Below are positions 54,548 to 63,091 of a DNA stretch of 64,000 nucleotides, piece by piece. The notes under the pieces are model-generated. The model was given only the letters and a program-made list of their open reading frames with translations. It did no database searches and was not told where the DNA came from. Origin of the DNA: Clostridium thermopalmarium DSM 5974 (GTDB taxonomy: Bacteria; Bacillota; Clostridia; Clostridiales; Clostridiaceae). The position numbers were made by a program, and so were the translations under genes. Location of the stretch: assembly GCF_002995795.1 (NCBI RefSeq), contig NZ_PVXN01000031.1, positions 1 to 64,000 of the forward strand. Reading direction: 5' to 3'. Numbering within the stretch: position 1 is the stretch's first letter; each line of letters starts with the position of its first letter.

Positions 54548-54910
54548 ATGGATAGAGTTTCAGATGCTAATGGAAAGCAACCTGTATTATCAGTTATAGT
54601 AGATAAAAAAAGGTCTATTTTTGATAATATAGTTTTTAAAATAGAAGAGCATGAGCATGGGATTATATCAGATGCAACTTTAGAGAAAATAAGGAACCTA
54701 TTAGAAAAGGCTATTCCCAATATAGGAGAAGGAGAGCATGAAGCTTTTAAAAATGAAGGTACTCCACTTTTGAATCTTTTATACAATGTAGAGGAAGTTG
54801 AGGTAGAATTATATGCAATAAATGCAGTAAAAAGTGTTGAAGGCTATAAAAAATTTGAAAATGAAATTTTAGATAGTGCAAGAGTAGACTTAGAAATATT
54901 AGTTAGATAG
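54548..54910 (+). CDS. hypothetical protein
   Basis: The 120-residue acidic protein begins MDRVSDANGKQPVLSVIVDK and is predicted mostly helical after residue 30, with a KNEGTPLLNLLYNVEEVEVELYAI segment near 75. There is no signal peptide, membrane segment or cysteine cluster. I do not recognise the family. ATG 54548 is eight bases after AGGAGG. It stands between a divergent ferritin-like gene and an aldo/keto reductase and shows normal codon use, so it is probably real. Confidence 0.75.
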   Translation: MDRVSDANGKQPVLSVIVDKKRSIFDNIVFKIEEHEHGIISDATLEKIRNLLEKAIPNIGEGEHEAFKNEGTPLLNLLYNVEEVEVELYAINAVKSVEGYKKFENEILDSARVDLEILVR

Positions 54911-55046
54911 TTATAATATGAAGAAGGCTTTAGCAAAAGGTGTAGAAGAATTAAAATATTAAAGAAGTTTAAAGCTTTATATGTTAAAATTTATATTAAG
55001 ATATATATTTAATATAATAAATATATTTATAAAATAGGGGGAAACT

Positions 55047-56063
55047 ATGGAGAAGAGAGTACTAGGAAAGACAAATTTTAATGTTTCAATTATAGGATTT
55101 GGAGGAATACCTATTCAAAAGGTTTCGGAAGAAAAGGCTGTATCTTTAATAAAAAAAGCACATGAAGTTGGGATAAACTTTATTGATTCAGCTGCAGGAT
55201 ATGGAAAAAGTGAAGAATTACTAGGTTACGGAATAAAGGAAACAGGAAGAGAAAATTGGATAATTGCAACAAAAGCACCTGATAGAGATCATGAAGGAAT
55301 GAAAAAAGCAATAGAAAGAAGTCTTAAAAGATTTCAAGTAGATACCATAGACTTATACCAACTCCATAATGTAAGAACAGATGAGGAGTATGAAAAGATA
55401 ATGAGTCAAAATGGAGCTTTAAGGGCATTAAAGGAAGCTAAAAAAGAAGGCAAGATAAGAGAAATAGGTATAACCAGTCATTCTCTTGATATAATGAAAA
55501 AGGCTATTGAAAGTGGTGAATTTTCTACAATACAATTTCCATATAACCCTGTAGAAAGACAAGCAGAGGAGATGTTTAGAAGGGCTAAGGAATTAAATAT
55601 TGGTGTTATAGTTATGAAGCCTATGGCAGGAGGAGCTATAGAAAATAAAGAGTACTCCTTAAGATTTATATTAGAAAATGAGAACGTGACTACTGCAATA
55701 CCAGGAATGAATACCGTAGAACAAATAAATGAAAATGCTAAAATAGGCAATGAGTTTGTAAAATTAAATGAAGAAGAGAGAAAAATTATTGAAGAAGAAG
55801 CAAGAAGCCTTGGAACTGAATTCTGCAGAAGATGTGGTTATTGTGGACCATGCCCACAAGGGATAGATATACCGACTCAATTTCTTCTAGAAGGATATCT
55901 AAAAAGATATAATTTAAAGGATTGGGCTGTGGAGAGATATGTATCTCAAGAGCATGGAGCAAAAGATTGTATATCCTGCGGAAAATGCGAACCCAAATGT
56001 CCCTATAATCTACCAATTAGAAATATGATGAAAAGAGTATATTCTGCTTTTGAGAGCTTGTAG
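55047..56063 (+). CDS. aldo/keto reductase with 4Fe-4S ferredoxin domain
   Basis: The 338-residue protein has an aldo/keto reductase barrel with catalytic Asp and Tyr in FIDSAAGYGKSEELLGYG near residues 48-62, lysine in IIATKAPD near 75 and LYQLHNV near 108. The C-terminal 80 residues carry cysteine motifs CRRCGYCGPCPQGIDIP and CISCGKCEPKCPYNLPI. The family is common in clostridia and probably reduces aldehydes or ketones with Fe-S mediated electron transfer; substrate unknown. Confidence 0.9.
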   Translation: MEKRVLGKTNFNVSIIGFGGIPIQKVSEEKAVSLIKKAHEVGINFIDSAAGYGKSEELLGYGIKETGRENWIIATKAPDRDHEGMKKAIERSLKRFQVDTIDLYQLHNVRTDEEYEKIMSQNGALRALKEAKKEGKIREIGITSHSLDIMKKAIESGEFSTIQFPYNPVERQAEEMFRRAKELNIGVIVMKPMAGGAIENKEYSLRFILENENVTTAIPGMNTVEQINENAKIGNEFVKLNEEERKIIEEEARSLGTEFCRRCGYCGPCPQGIDIPTQFLLEGYLKRYNLKDWAVERYVSQEHGAKDCISCGKCEPKCPYNLPIRNMMKRVYSAFESL

Positions 56064-56072
56064 TATACGTTA

Positions 56073-56115
56073 AAAAGAATGACCAATGCTGTGTATAAAG
56101 TCATTCTTTTTTTTA
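56073..56115 (+). terminator. terminator of the aldo/keto reductase gene
   Basis: AAAAGAATGAC pairs perfectly with GTCATTCTTTT and is followed by further Ts. Confidence 0.88.
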
Positions 56116-56229
56116 TAAAAAATTAAAATAGGTCTATATTTATAAAAATTATAATAATATAAAATATTAGCAATATATGGTATAATAAAGTAATTGGTAA
56201 GTCTTAACAATTATAGGGAAGTGAGAAGT

Positions 56230-59200
56230 GTGGATGTAATTAATAAACGATATTTAATATTAAAGAATATAGATATCAATAATGTAGTATCTTCATATGT
56301 GGCTAGAGATGTTACAAATAACAATGTGGTTCAATTAAATCTGTTAAATTCTGATTATACCCCAGAAAAATTTATTCGCTTTCTTATAGAAAATTTTATT
56401 GATTATAATAATATAGACAGTTCTAATATTATAAAAACTATTGATTTTGGACTTGTGCAGAATATAAATGAAAGAAAAATAGGATATAAGCAATACTACT
56501 ATACTACTGAATACATAAAAGGCATAGAGAATATTAAAGATGTATTAAAAGGATGTTCAAGTGACTGCATAATAGATTTATTTGTAGATATATGCAGTGG
56601 AGTTCATTATCTTCACTTAAGAAGCATTTTATATGAGAGTATTAATTTAAATAATATTTATATATTAAACAATGGTAATAAATACGAGACGAAACTTTGT
56701 GATTTAATTAGTGTTCAAATAGATAAGGAATTTTTTAGTGGAGACAATAGAGAAAATCTTATATTTATGGCACCAGAGGTTATAAATGGTGCAATGCCAA
56801 GCAAGACTTCTGATATATACTCTTTAGGAGTACTATTATACATATTATTGATGCTCAGAATAGGTATAGAAATAGATTTTTTTTATGATATTCATAAACA
56901 CATGAAAAATACAGATATAAAACTAGATTTAAATATAATTAATATTATAAACAAGATGATATGTGAAGAAGAGAATAGATATAGAGATGTAAGAGAAATA
57001 ATAAAAGATTTAAATAAAGCATTAGGAAAAAACTACTCAGTCAATAAAAAAGCTGATATTGAAAAGCTCAATTTTAATAATAAACTTGTAGATAGAGAAT
57101 ACGAGCTAAATAAAGTTCTATCTGTATATAATCAAATAAAAATTAATCGTACCCAAAGTAATATGATTTTAATTCATGGGGAAAGAGGAATAGGTAAAAC
57201 TAAATTATTAAAGGAGATTGAAAGGTTCATATATTTAGATGGAGGAAGAGTTTATTCAATATATAACTTGAAAAGTAATAATTTGTCATCAAAAGGACTT
57301 TACGAAATTATAAAAAAGTTATTAGAAAGCTGCAGTCAGGAAATACTTAAAAACTATGAATGTGAACTTGTTAAAATTTTGCCATATATAGGAAATGATA
57401 AACAGGTGGTCACATTACAATCTTTAATGGAAAAGAAAGAAAAAATAAGACTCTTAAAAGTTAGTGAAAACTTTTTAAGAGAAGTCTGTGAAAATGATGA
57501 GATAGTATTTATAGTGGATGATATACATTTATTAGATAAATTTTCTATTGAATTGATAGAGTACCTATATAATAACAATAAAAACATAATGTTTATCCTA
57601 TCCTATTGTGATGATGACGCTTTGTTTGATAAGGAGCTTTCGGAATTTATATTGAAAGAAAGAGACAATCCTAATTCCATAAGTATTACTTTAAAAGAGC
57701 TATCGGAAGAGGGAACTATAAGATTTATTAAAGATATATTGCATTTGGACAAAAATCCTGTAAGTTTTTCAAAAAAGATATATGAACACACTTATGGAAA
57801 TCCTTTATTTATTAAAGAGACCTTAAAAAATTTTCTCTTAAATAAGGTTATTTATATAGATGAAAATACTGGAATATGGTGCAGCGATTATGATAAAAAT
57901 TATGAAAATCTTCCAATTCCCCGCAGCTTAGAGCAGGCTTGCATGAATCAAATTAGTAAATTAAATAAGAAGTCCTATTTAATAATAGAATTTATTTCTT
58001 TCTTCAATAATGGAGTATCTAAAGATATAATAAAAGATTTTTTAAATGGATGGGATTTACAGTGTGATTTTATAATAAAGGATTTATGCACTAAAGGAAT
58101 TATATGTGAAAAAATAGAAGATAGGGGTTTTGTTTATGATATTTACAGCAAGATTTTAAAAGATATAGTATATAAAAAAGTAAATGATGATAAAAAATCT
58201 AAGATTCATAGTTGGATAGCTGATATATTTGAAAGAGAAAATGAAGAGGATAAATGCTATGAAGACGAAATAATATATCATCTTGAGAAGTCAGGTCAAA
58301 ATCATAAGGCAATCCGCTATTGTGTAGATAGTTCTGAAAAAATGCTAAAGCTTAGGAATAGAGAAGGGGCATTATTAAGCTTAAAAAAAGCTCTTTCTTT
58401 ACTGAATTCAGAAGAATATATTTTAAAAATTGAGCTTTTGATAAAAGTTTCTAAATTATATGAGGATAATGCTAACTATAAATTAGCTATAGATTATGGA
58501 AAAAATGCTGAAAGTATTTGTATAAAGATTGGAGAAAAAAGACTTCTAGTAGATGTATATAATGTATTAGGAAGTGCTTACTTAAAGTTTGGTAAGCCAG
58601 ATAAGGCTATAAAGTATATAAGAGCATCAGAAAATCTATTAATGAATATGGATTATGAAAAAGCGTATATAAAAAATAGGTTCATATTGGCTAGAATATA
58701 TCTTAAAAATGATGAAAACGAGAAAGCTATTTCTATATGCAATAGTGCTATAGAATTATGTGGAGAAAATCACATAAAATATAAAGCTATATTATTCAGT
58801 ATTTTAGGTGAAGCTTATATGGAATTAAATAGAGCAAAAGATGCTATAAAAAGTTATAAGGAAAGCTATAAATGCAGCGAAAGTATAAACTATAGGAAAG
58901 GAATTGTAGTAGCTCTCAATAATTTAGGCGTGATTTATGGTGATTATTATCAAAGAGAAAGTAAAATGGAAGAGTACTTGTTAAAAGCCAAGGAAATATG
59001 TGAAAACGATAAGTTCATATATTATGAAGTTATATCATTAGTAAACCTAGGCAGAGTTTATTTGGCTAAGTATGACTATAAAAAGTCTCTTAAGTACTTT
59101 TTAGAAGGATTAGATAAATCAAGAGAAATTAATTTTGAAAAAATGTTTTTCTATAGTTTAAATCAATTATCTATGGTTTATTTTAGAAATAACAATTATG

Positions 59201-61557
59201 AGATGGCTTATAGATATTATACTTTATCTCAACAAGAATTTAAAAGTTATAGAAAACAGGTTATAGATGAAGTCAATTTTTATAGACTGCAGGGAGAATT
59301 TCTCTTTAATATAGGATTTATAGAAAAAGCAAAAGACTATATTAAAAAAGCAGTTGATATATTAAATATGAAGGAATGCACATTAAAATGGATAAGTGAA
59401 ATTCATCTTCAATATATAAATTTAATTGAAGATGAAATTCCACAAAATATGTACAAATATATAGATAAAATAGAGGAGCTTTTATGCAATTTTAAAAAAT
59501 ATAAAGTATTTGATATAGTTTACGATACAGCAATAATACTATATAAAAAAGGGAAAAAAGATTTGGCAATAAGTTTATATAATAAATATTTGTATAATTT
59601 TAATGATAATTCTAATCCTAAAATAAAATTAAGACACATGCATCTTAAAGGCATATTATCACAAGATGATAATAAGATTGAATTGCTGAATTCAGCTTTA
59701 AAGCTATCAGACAAATTAGATGAGCAAAACATTAAGTATGAGTTATGTATAGAAATTGGAGAGTGGTATTTAGATAGAAATCAGTATATTAAAGGTGCAG
59801 ATTACTATTTTGAAGCTTGCAAAATAATAAGATGTTTGTTAAGTAGGCTTCCTGAAAATATAAAAGAACAATATATAAAAATTAATAATTTAAGAGAACC
59901 TTTCTATAAATTGATATGCATAAGGAATAGATATGTGGAACCTGAGATAAATTATAAGGAAATTAATTCTGTAGAGGAACTATTAGATTTTAAATACTCT
60001 ATAGATCTGTTAAAGGATAAGACTTTTATTGATGAAGCTAAAGATATATATTCTAAATCTCATTCAATTTTGGCTAAGAATGAGTTGGATATTATAAATA
60101 ATTTAACTTCTGATTCTATGGCAAATTTAGAAATGATATTAAAATATTTAGTATGGACAACTTTGGCTTCAAAAGGAAAGATTTTATTAGAAGGAGAAAA
60201 TGAAAAGTATGTGACCTTGGTATCTTTTTGTGAAGAATGTGATGATATAGAAAATGAGGAAATACTGAAAAAGGTAAAGAATACAAAAACTCCTATGCTG
60301 CTAAATCATCAGTATACCTTAAAAGGAGATACAGCAGTTATTTGCATACCAATAATAATAAAGAATATTAAGGGCGCACCTGTGGAAGGAAGAAAGAAAA
60401 ATAGAAAAACATATGATTTTGTAAAAGGATACGTTTATCTGAGTTCAGATAAAATTTTAAATAATTTTAATGAAGAAAGTTTAGGACAGTGTATAAACTT
60501 AACAAATTTAATAGACTATATATTAGAAAAGTATCAGTTAAAAATTAATTCATGCTTAGATCCTTTAACAGGAACATTTACAAGAAAATGTCTTGAAGAA
60601 AAAATAGAAGAATTTATAGAAGAAGCAGATGAAAATAAAAATATATTTTCCTTAATAATATTCGATTTAGATAATTTTAAAAGTATAAATGATAGTTACG
60701 GACATCAAATAGGAGATGAAGTTTTAAAAAAGGTCAGCAGCGTAGTTTTAGAGAATATAAGAAATCGAGATATATGTGGAAGATATGGTGGAGAAGAATT
60801 TATTATACTTCTTCCTAATGTAGATAAATATGAGGCAAAAAAGATTTCAGATAGGCTGAGGAAAAAAATTAAAAAGAGAGTAATTTTAGGAGATAATGTG
60901 CCGGTTACTATAAGTATGGGTGTTTCTGTGTATCCAGAACATGGCTATTTAAAATACGAGCTTATTGAAAAAGCTGATCATGCTTTATATGTGTCAAAAG
61001 AATTAGGAAAAGATAGATGTGAAATATGGAAAAGAGAATTTTCTCATATAAAACATAGAAATAAACTCTCTGGTATACTTTCTGGTAACTTAGTTCAAGA
61101 TTCTAAAAACATTTCTTCCATCATAGATTTGATAAATATCGTAAATCAAGAGACAGACTTAGAGAAAAAGATTTATGATTCCTTAGGAGAAATAATAAAC
61201 ATACTGTCTGCTGAATATGCCAGCATAGTCTATATGGATGAAGACAAAGTAAAGAAAAGTTTTAAACGCAAAATAAATGAGGAAGGTTGGTGCATGGAGC
61301 AGGTTTGCAATAATATTATAGATGAAGTAGTTTCTAAAAAACAAAGTATATGCACCATGTATTGGGGAGAAGAATTAGGATATGATTTAATAAATGAATC
61401 TTCAGAGTGGTACTCTGCAATGGCAGTACCATTAATAAGAAAGGGAACCATTCAGTCTATAGTCTGTGCAGCAGTTCCTCTCAAATTAAAGAGATTTGAT
61501 TATGATGACTTAAATTTATTCGATACTCTGTGCAAAATAATAAGATTAATGCAATGA
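56230..61557 (+). CDS. giant pseudokinase/ATPase/TPR/GAF/GGDEF signalling protein
   Basis: The roughly 1775-residue cytoplasmic protein has several domains in order: a protein-kinase-like domain (about 1-265), a STAND/AAA-type ATPase with Walker A GERGIGKTK (about 317-325) and FIVDDIHLLD (Walker B), tetratricopeptide repeats (about 700-1150), a GAF-like region (about 1290-1430), a GGDEF domain (about 1450-1610) and a second GAF-like region to the end. The kinase part is degenerate: the HRD-x-K loop reads YESINLNNI, the DFG reads DLI and the VAIK lysine is missing. The GGDEF motif is GGEEF with an upstream RNRD I-site, so diguanylate cyclase activity is likely. The start is uncertain: GTG 56230 or 56221, or TTG 56194. 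Confidence 0.85.
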   Translation: MDVINKRYLILKNIDINNVVSSYVARDVTNNNVVQLNLLNSDYTPEKFIRFLIENFIDYNNIDSSNIIKTIDFGLVQNINERKIGYKQYYYTTEYIKGIENIKDVLKGCSSDCIIDLFVDICSGVHYLHLRSILYESINLNNIYILNNGNKYETKLCDLISVQIDKEFFSGDNRENLIFMAPEVINGAMPSKTSDIYSLGVLLYILLMLRIGIEIDFFYDIHKHMKNTDIKLDLNIINIINKMICEEENRYRDVREIIKDLNKALGKNYSVNKKADIEKLNFNNKLVDREYELNKVLSVYNQIKINRTQSNMILIHGERGIGKTKLLKEIERFIYLDGGRVYSIYNLKSNNLSSKGLYEIIKKLLESCSQEILKNYECELVKILPYIGNDKQVVTLQSLMEKKEKIRLLKVSENFLREVCENDEIVFIVDDIHLLDKFSIELIEYLYNNNKNIMFILSYCDDDALFDKELSEFILKERDNPNSISITLKELSEEGTIRFIKDILHLDKNPVSFSKKIYEHTYGNPLFIKETLKNFLLNKVIYIDENTGIWCSDYDKNYENLPIPRSLEQACMNQISKLNKKSYLIIEFISFFNNGVSKDIIKDFLNGWDLQCDFIIKDLCTKGIICEKIEDRGFVYDIYSKILKDIVYKKVNDDKKSKIHSWIADIFERENEEDKCYEDEIIYHLEKSGQNHKAIRYCVDSSEKMLKLRNREGALLSLKKALSLLNSEEYILKIELLIKVSKLYEDNANYKLAIDYGKNAESICIKIGEKRLLVDVYNVLGSAYLKFGKPDKAIKYIRASENLLMNMDYEKAYIKNRFILARIYLKNDENEKAISICNSAIELCGENHIKYKAILFSILGEAYMELNRAKDAIKSYKESYKCSESINYRKGIVVALNNLGVIYGDYYQRESKMEEYLLKAKEICENDKFIYYEVISLVNLGRVYLAKYDYKKSLKYFLEGLDKSREINFEKMFFYSLNQLSMVYFRNNNYEMAYRYYTLSQQEFKSYRKQVIDEVNFYRLQGEFLFNIGFIEKAKDYIKKAVDILNMKECTLKWISEIHLQYINLIEDEIPQNMYKYIDKIEELLCNFKKYKVFDIVYDTAIILYKKGKKDLAISLYNKYLYNFNDNSNPKIKLRHMHLKGILSQDDNKIELLNSALKLSDKLDEQNIKYELCIEIGEWYLDRNQYIKGADYYFEACKIIRCLLSRLPENIKEQYIKINNLREPFYKLICIRNRYVEPEINYKEINSVEELLDFKYSIDLLKDKTFIDEAKDIYSKSHSILAKNELDIINNLTSDSMANLEMILKYLVWTTLASKGKILLEGENEKYVTLVSFCEECDDIENEEILKKVKNTKTPMLLNHQYTLKGDTAVICIPIIIKNIKGAPVEGRKKNRKTYDFVKGYVYLSSDKILNNFNEESLGQCINLTNLIDYILEKYQLKINSCLDPLTGTFTRKCLEEKIEEFIEEADENKNIFSLIIFDLDNFKSINDSYGHQIGDEVLKKVSSVVLENIRNRDICGRYGGEEFIILLPNVDKYEAKKISDRLRKKIKKRVILGDNVPVTISMGVSVYPEHGYLKYELIEKADHALYVSKELGKDRCEIWKREFSHIKHRNKLSGILSGNLVQDSKNISSIIDLINIVNQETDLEKKIYDSLGEIINILSAEYASIVYMDEDKVKKSFKRKINEEGWCMEQVCNNIIDEVVSKKQSICTMYWGEELGYDLINESSEWYSAMAVPLIRKGTIQSIVCAAVPLKLKRFDYDDLNLFDTLCKIIRLMQ

Positions 61558-61582
61558 CGATTAAAATAAATTATAAATATTG

Positions 61583-61618
61583 AGACTGTGCTTTGAAGGA
61601 AACACAGTCTTTATTTTT
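61583..61618. terminator. terminator between convergent genes
   Basis: AGACTGTG pairs with CACAGTCT and is followed by TTATTTTTAT. It lies between the giant regulator and the convergent permease gene and may act on both. Confidence 0.75.
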
Positions 61619-62387
61619 ATAAAAAGCTTTGTATGATTAGTTTCCCAGCTACAGCAAGAGACATTGTTATAAATATAGGTTTAATTAGTTTTGATCCCTT
61701 ATTTATAGCAAGAGATGTTCCAAGTCTTGCACCTAAAATCATAGCTAGAGCTACTGGAATTCCTATCATATAATCTATTTGTCTATTAACTGCAAAGAGA
61801 ACTAATGAAGTAATATTGCTTGTGAAGTTAAGTAGTTTTCCATTTCCTGCCGCTTGTACAAAATCAAATCCAAAAATCTTTATAAGTCCAAAGATTAAGA
61901 AGGAGCCCGTACCAGGACCGAAGAATCCATCATAAAAACCTAAAGAAAAAGCTAATAATATACCTAAAATTAAATTCAATTTTGTAATTTCTTTAAATTT
62001 GTTTTCGCTTCCAATAGATTTTGAAAATATAGTATAAATACCGACAAATAAAATCATGGCTAGAACAATTGGATATAGAAAACTTTCATCTAATTTTAAA
62101 ACCGCTTTAACTCCTACTACTGCTCCTATAAGGTTAAAAGGAATTAAGAATTTAAGTAAATTAGAATTTATTTTCTTAGATTTTACAAACTTAAATGCAC
62201 TGGTGAAAGCTCCAGAAGAAGAACAAAATTTATTGGTTCCTAAAGCTAGATGTGGAGACACACCTGCAAATAAGAATGCAGGAACACTAATAAGTCCTCC
62301 TCCTCCAGCAATAGAATCCACGAAAGCTGCTAGAAATCCTGCTCCACATAAAAAAATAATTTTTAAAGCTATAGATGTCGTAAACAT
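61617..62387 (-). CDS. TauE/SafE family permease
   Basis: The 256-residue protein has about eight membrane segments and the family pattern GAGFLAAFVDSIAGGGGLISVPA near residue 15 with GFYDGFFGPGTGSF near 150. The family exports sulfite, sulfonates or related organic anions. The gene is a single unit and gives no hint of substrate. Confidence 0.88.
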   Translation of the reverse strand: MFTTSIALKIIFLCGAGFLAAFVDSIAGGGGLISVPAFLFAGVSPHLALGTNKFCSSSGAFTSAFKFVKSKKINSNLLKFLIPFNLIGAVVGVKAVLKLDESFLYPIVLAMILFVGIYTIFSKSIGSENKFKEITKLNLILGILLAFSLGFYDGFFGPGTGSFLIFGLIKIFGFDFVQAAGNGKLLNFTSNITSLVLFAVNRQIDYMIGIPVALAMILGARLGTSLAINKGSKLIKPIFITMSLAVAGKLIIQSFL

Positions 62388-62480
62388 AAAAGCACTCCTA
62401 ACGTAAATTAATCAATATAAATATTTTACTTTATTTATTTAATTAATAAAAGAGCGTGTTAGAAATAAATTGTGACAATC

Positions 62481-62700
62481 TTTAATATTGAACCTACCGT
62501 ATGAGATTTGCATTTAGGAAAGCTTCACTTTTCCAAGAGACTCTAATATTTCTGACTTTAAAATCTCTAAATCTTCTAAACTCGCTATCGCTCAGACAAT
62601 AGAAGGTTCTTACGGTGTTTTAAAGTCATAAATAAAGAGCTTCTAACGCTTGTTCAATACTTTCTACAATGCAAATCTCATACTCCGGTTCAATATTAAA
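62481..62700. repeat. 220-bp inverted-repeat element (MITE-like)
   Basis: The ends TTTAATATTGAACC...TATGAGATTTGCAT (62481-62513) and their reverse complement (62669-62700) form arms of about 32 bases differing only by a 4-5 base block in the middle. The interior has no coding function. It looks like a non-autonomous mobile element; a shorter relative is at 33833-33912. Target-site duplications are not evident. Confidence 0.65.
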
Positions 62701-62980
62701 AAGATTATCGACATATGTTAAAGGAAAGCGTTTTAGTGGAAGAAAACTAAAAATCCCATACACATCCAGACATATCAAAGATCAGATTTGCAATCATTTT
62801 CAACTAACGAAAGATGAATTAAAGAACACTTGGTTTAGAGAGCTTAGTTTTTTCTAAGCTAGCGCAGTGGCTAAACTTAGCGCCTTGGCGCCTAAACTCC
62901 CTAAACTTTTTTTATCTGCTCCTCCACTGCATTTTAGCTTCTTTGCAAAGTGAAGCTTTCCTAAATGCAAATCTCATACG
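62498..62980. repeat. outer 34-bp perfect inverted repeat enclosing a second arm
   Basis: A 34-base segment at 62498-62531, starting CGTATGAGATTTGCATTTAG, is repeated exactly in reverse complement at 62947-62980. The left copy is shared with the 220-bp element, so two elements seem nested or one was extended. Between them lies a 63-codon open frame (62669-62857) that starts inside a repeat arm and may be a gene remnant. The 62388-63091 gap of 704 bases holds no other gene. Confidence 0.65.
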
Positions 62981-63060
62981 TGATTGTTCGATATAATAAA
63001 AATGCATCGCAATTTTATTAAAGGCTGTCTTTACACTCTACTCTTTAAACTTTAAACTAT
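62835..63060. repeat. dispersed GTTTAGAG/CTAAACTCC repeat family, copy 3
   Basis: GTTTAGAGAGCTTAG and AAACTTAGCGCCTTGGCGCCTAAACTCCCTAAACTT are related to sequence at 39.6 and 53.7 kb. This copy overlaps the right end of the nested inverted-repeat element, and more CTACTCTTTAAACTTTAAACT sequence follows at 63038-63060. Confidence 0.5.
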
Positions 63061-63091
63061 TATAGTAAATATGATTGTGGGGAGGTAAAAT

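Noticed and set aside
56230-57020. Calling the N-terminal domain an active Ser/Thr kinase
   Set aside because: The catalytic aspartate, the catalytic-loop lysine, the DFG glycine and the VAIK lysine are all missing.
62669-62857. 63-codon open frame as a functional gene
   Set aside because: It starts within a repeat arm, has no ribosome binding site and no recognised family; at most it is a remnant of a longer gene.
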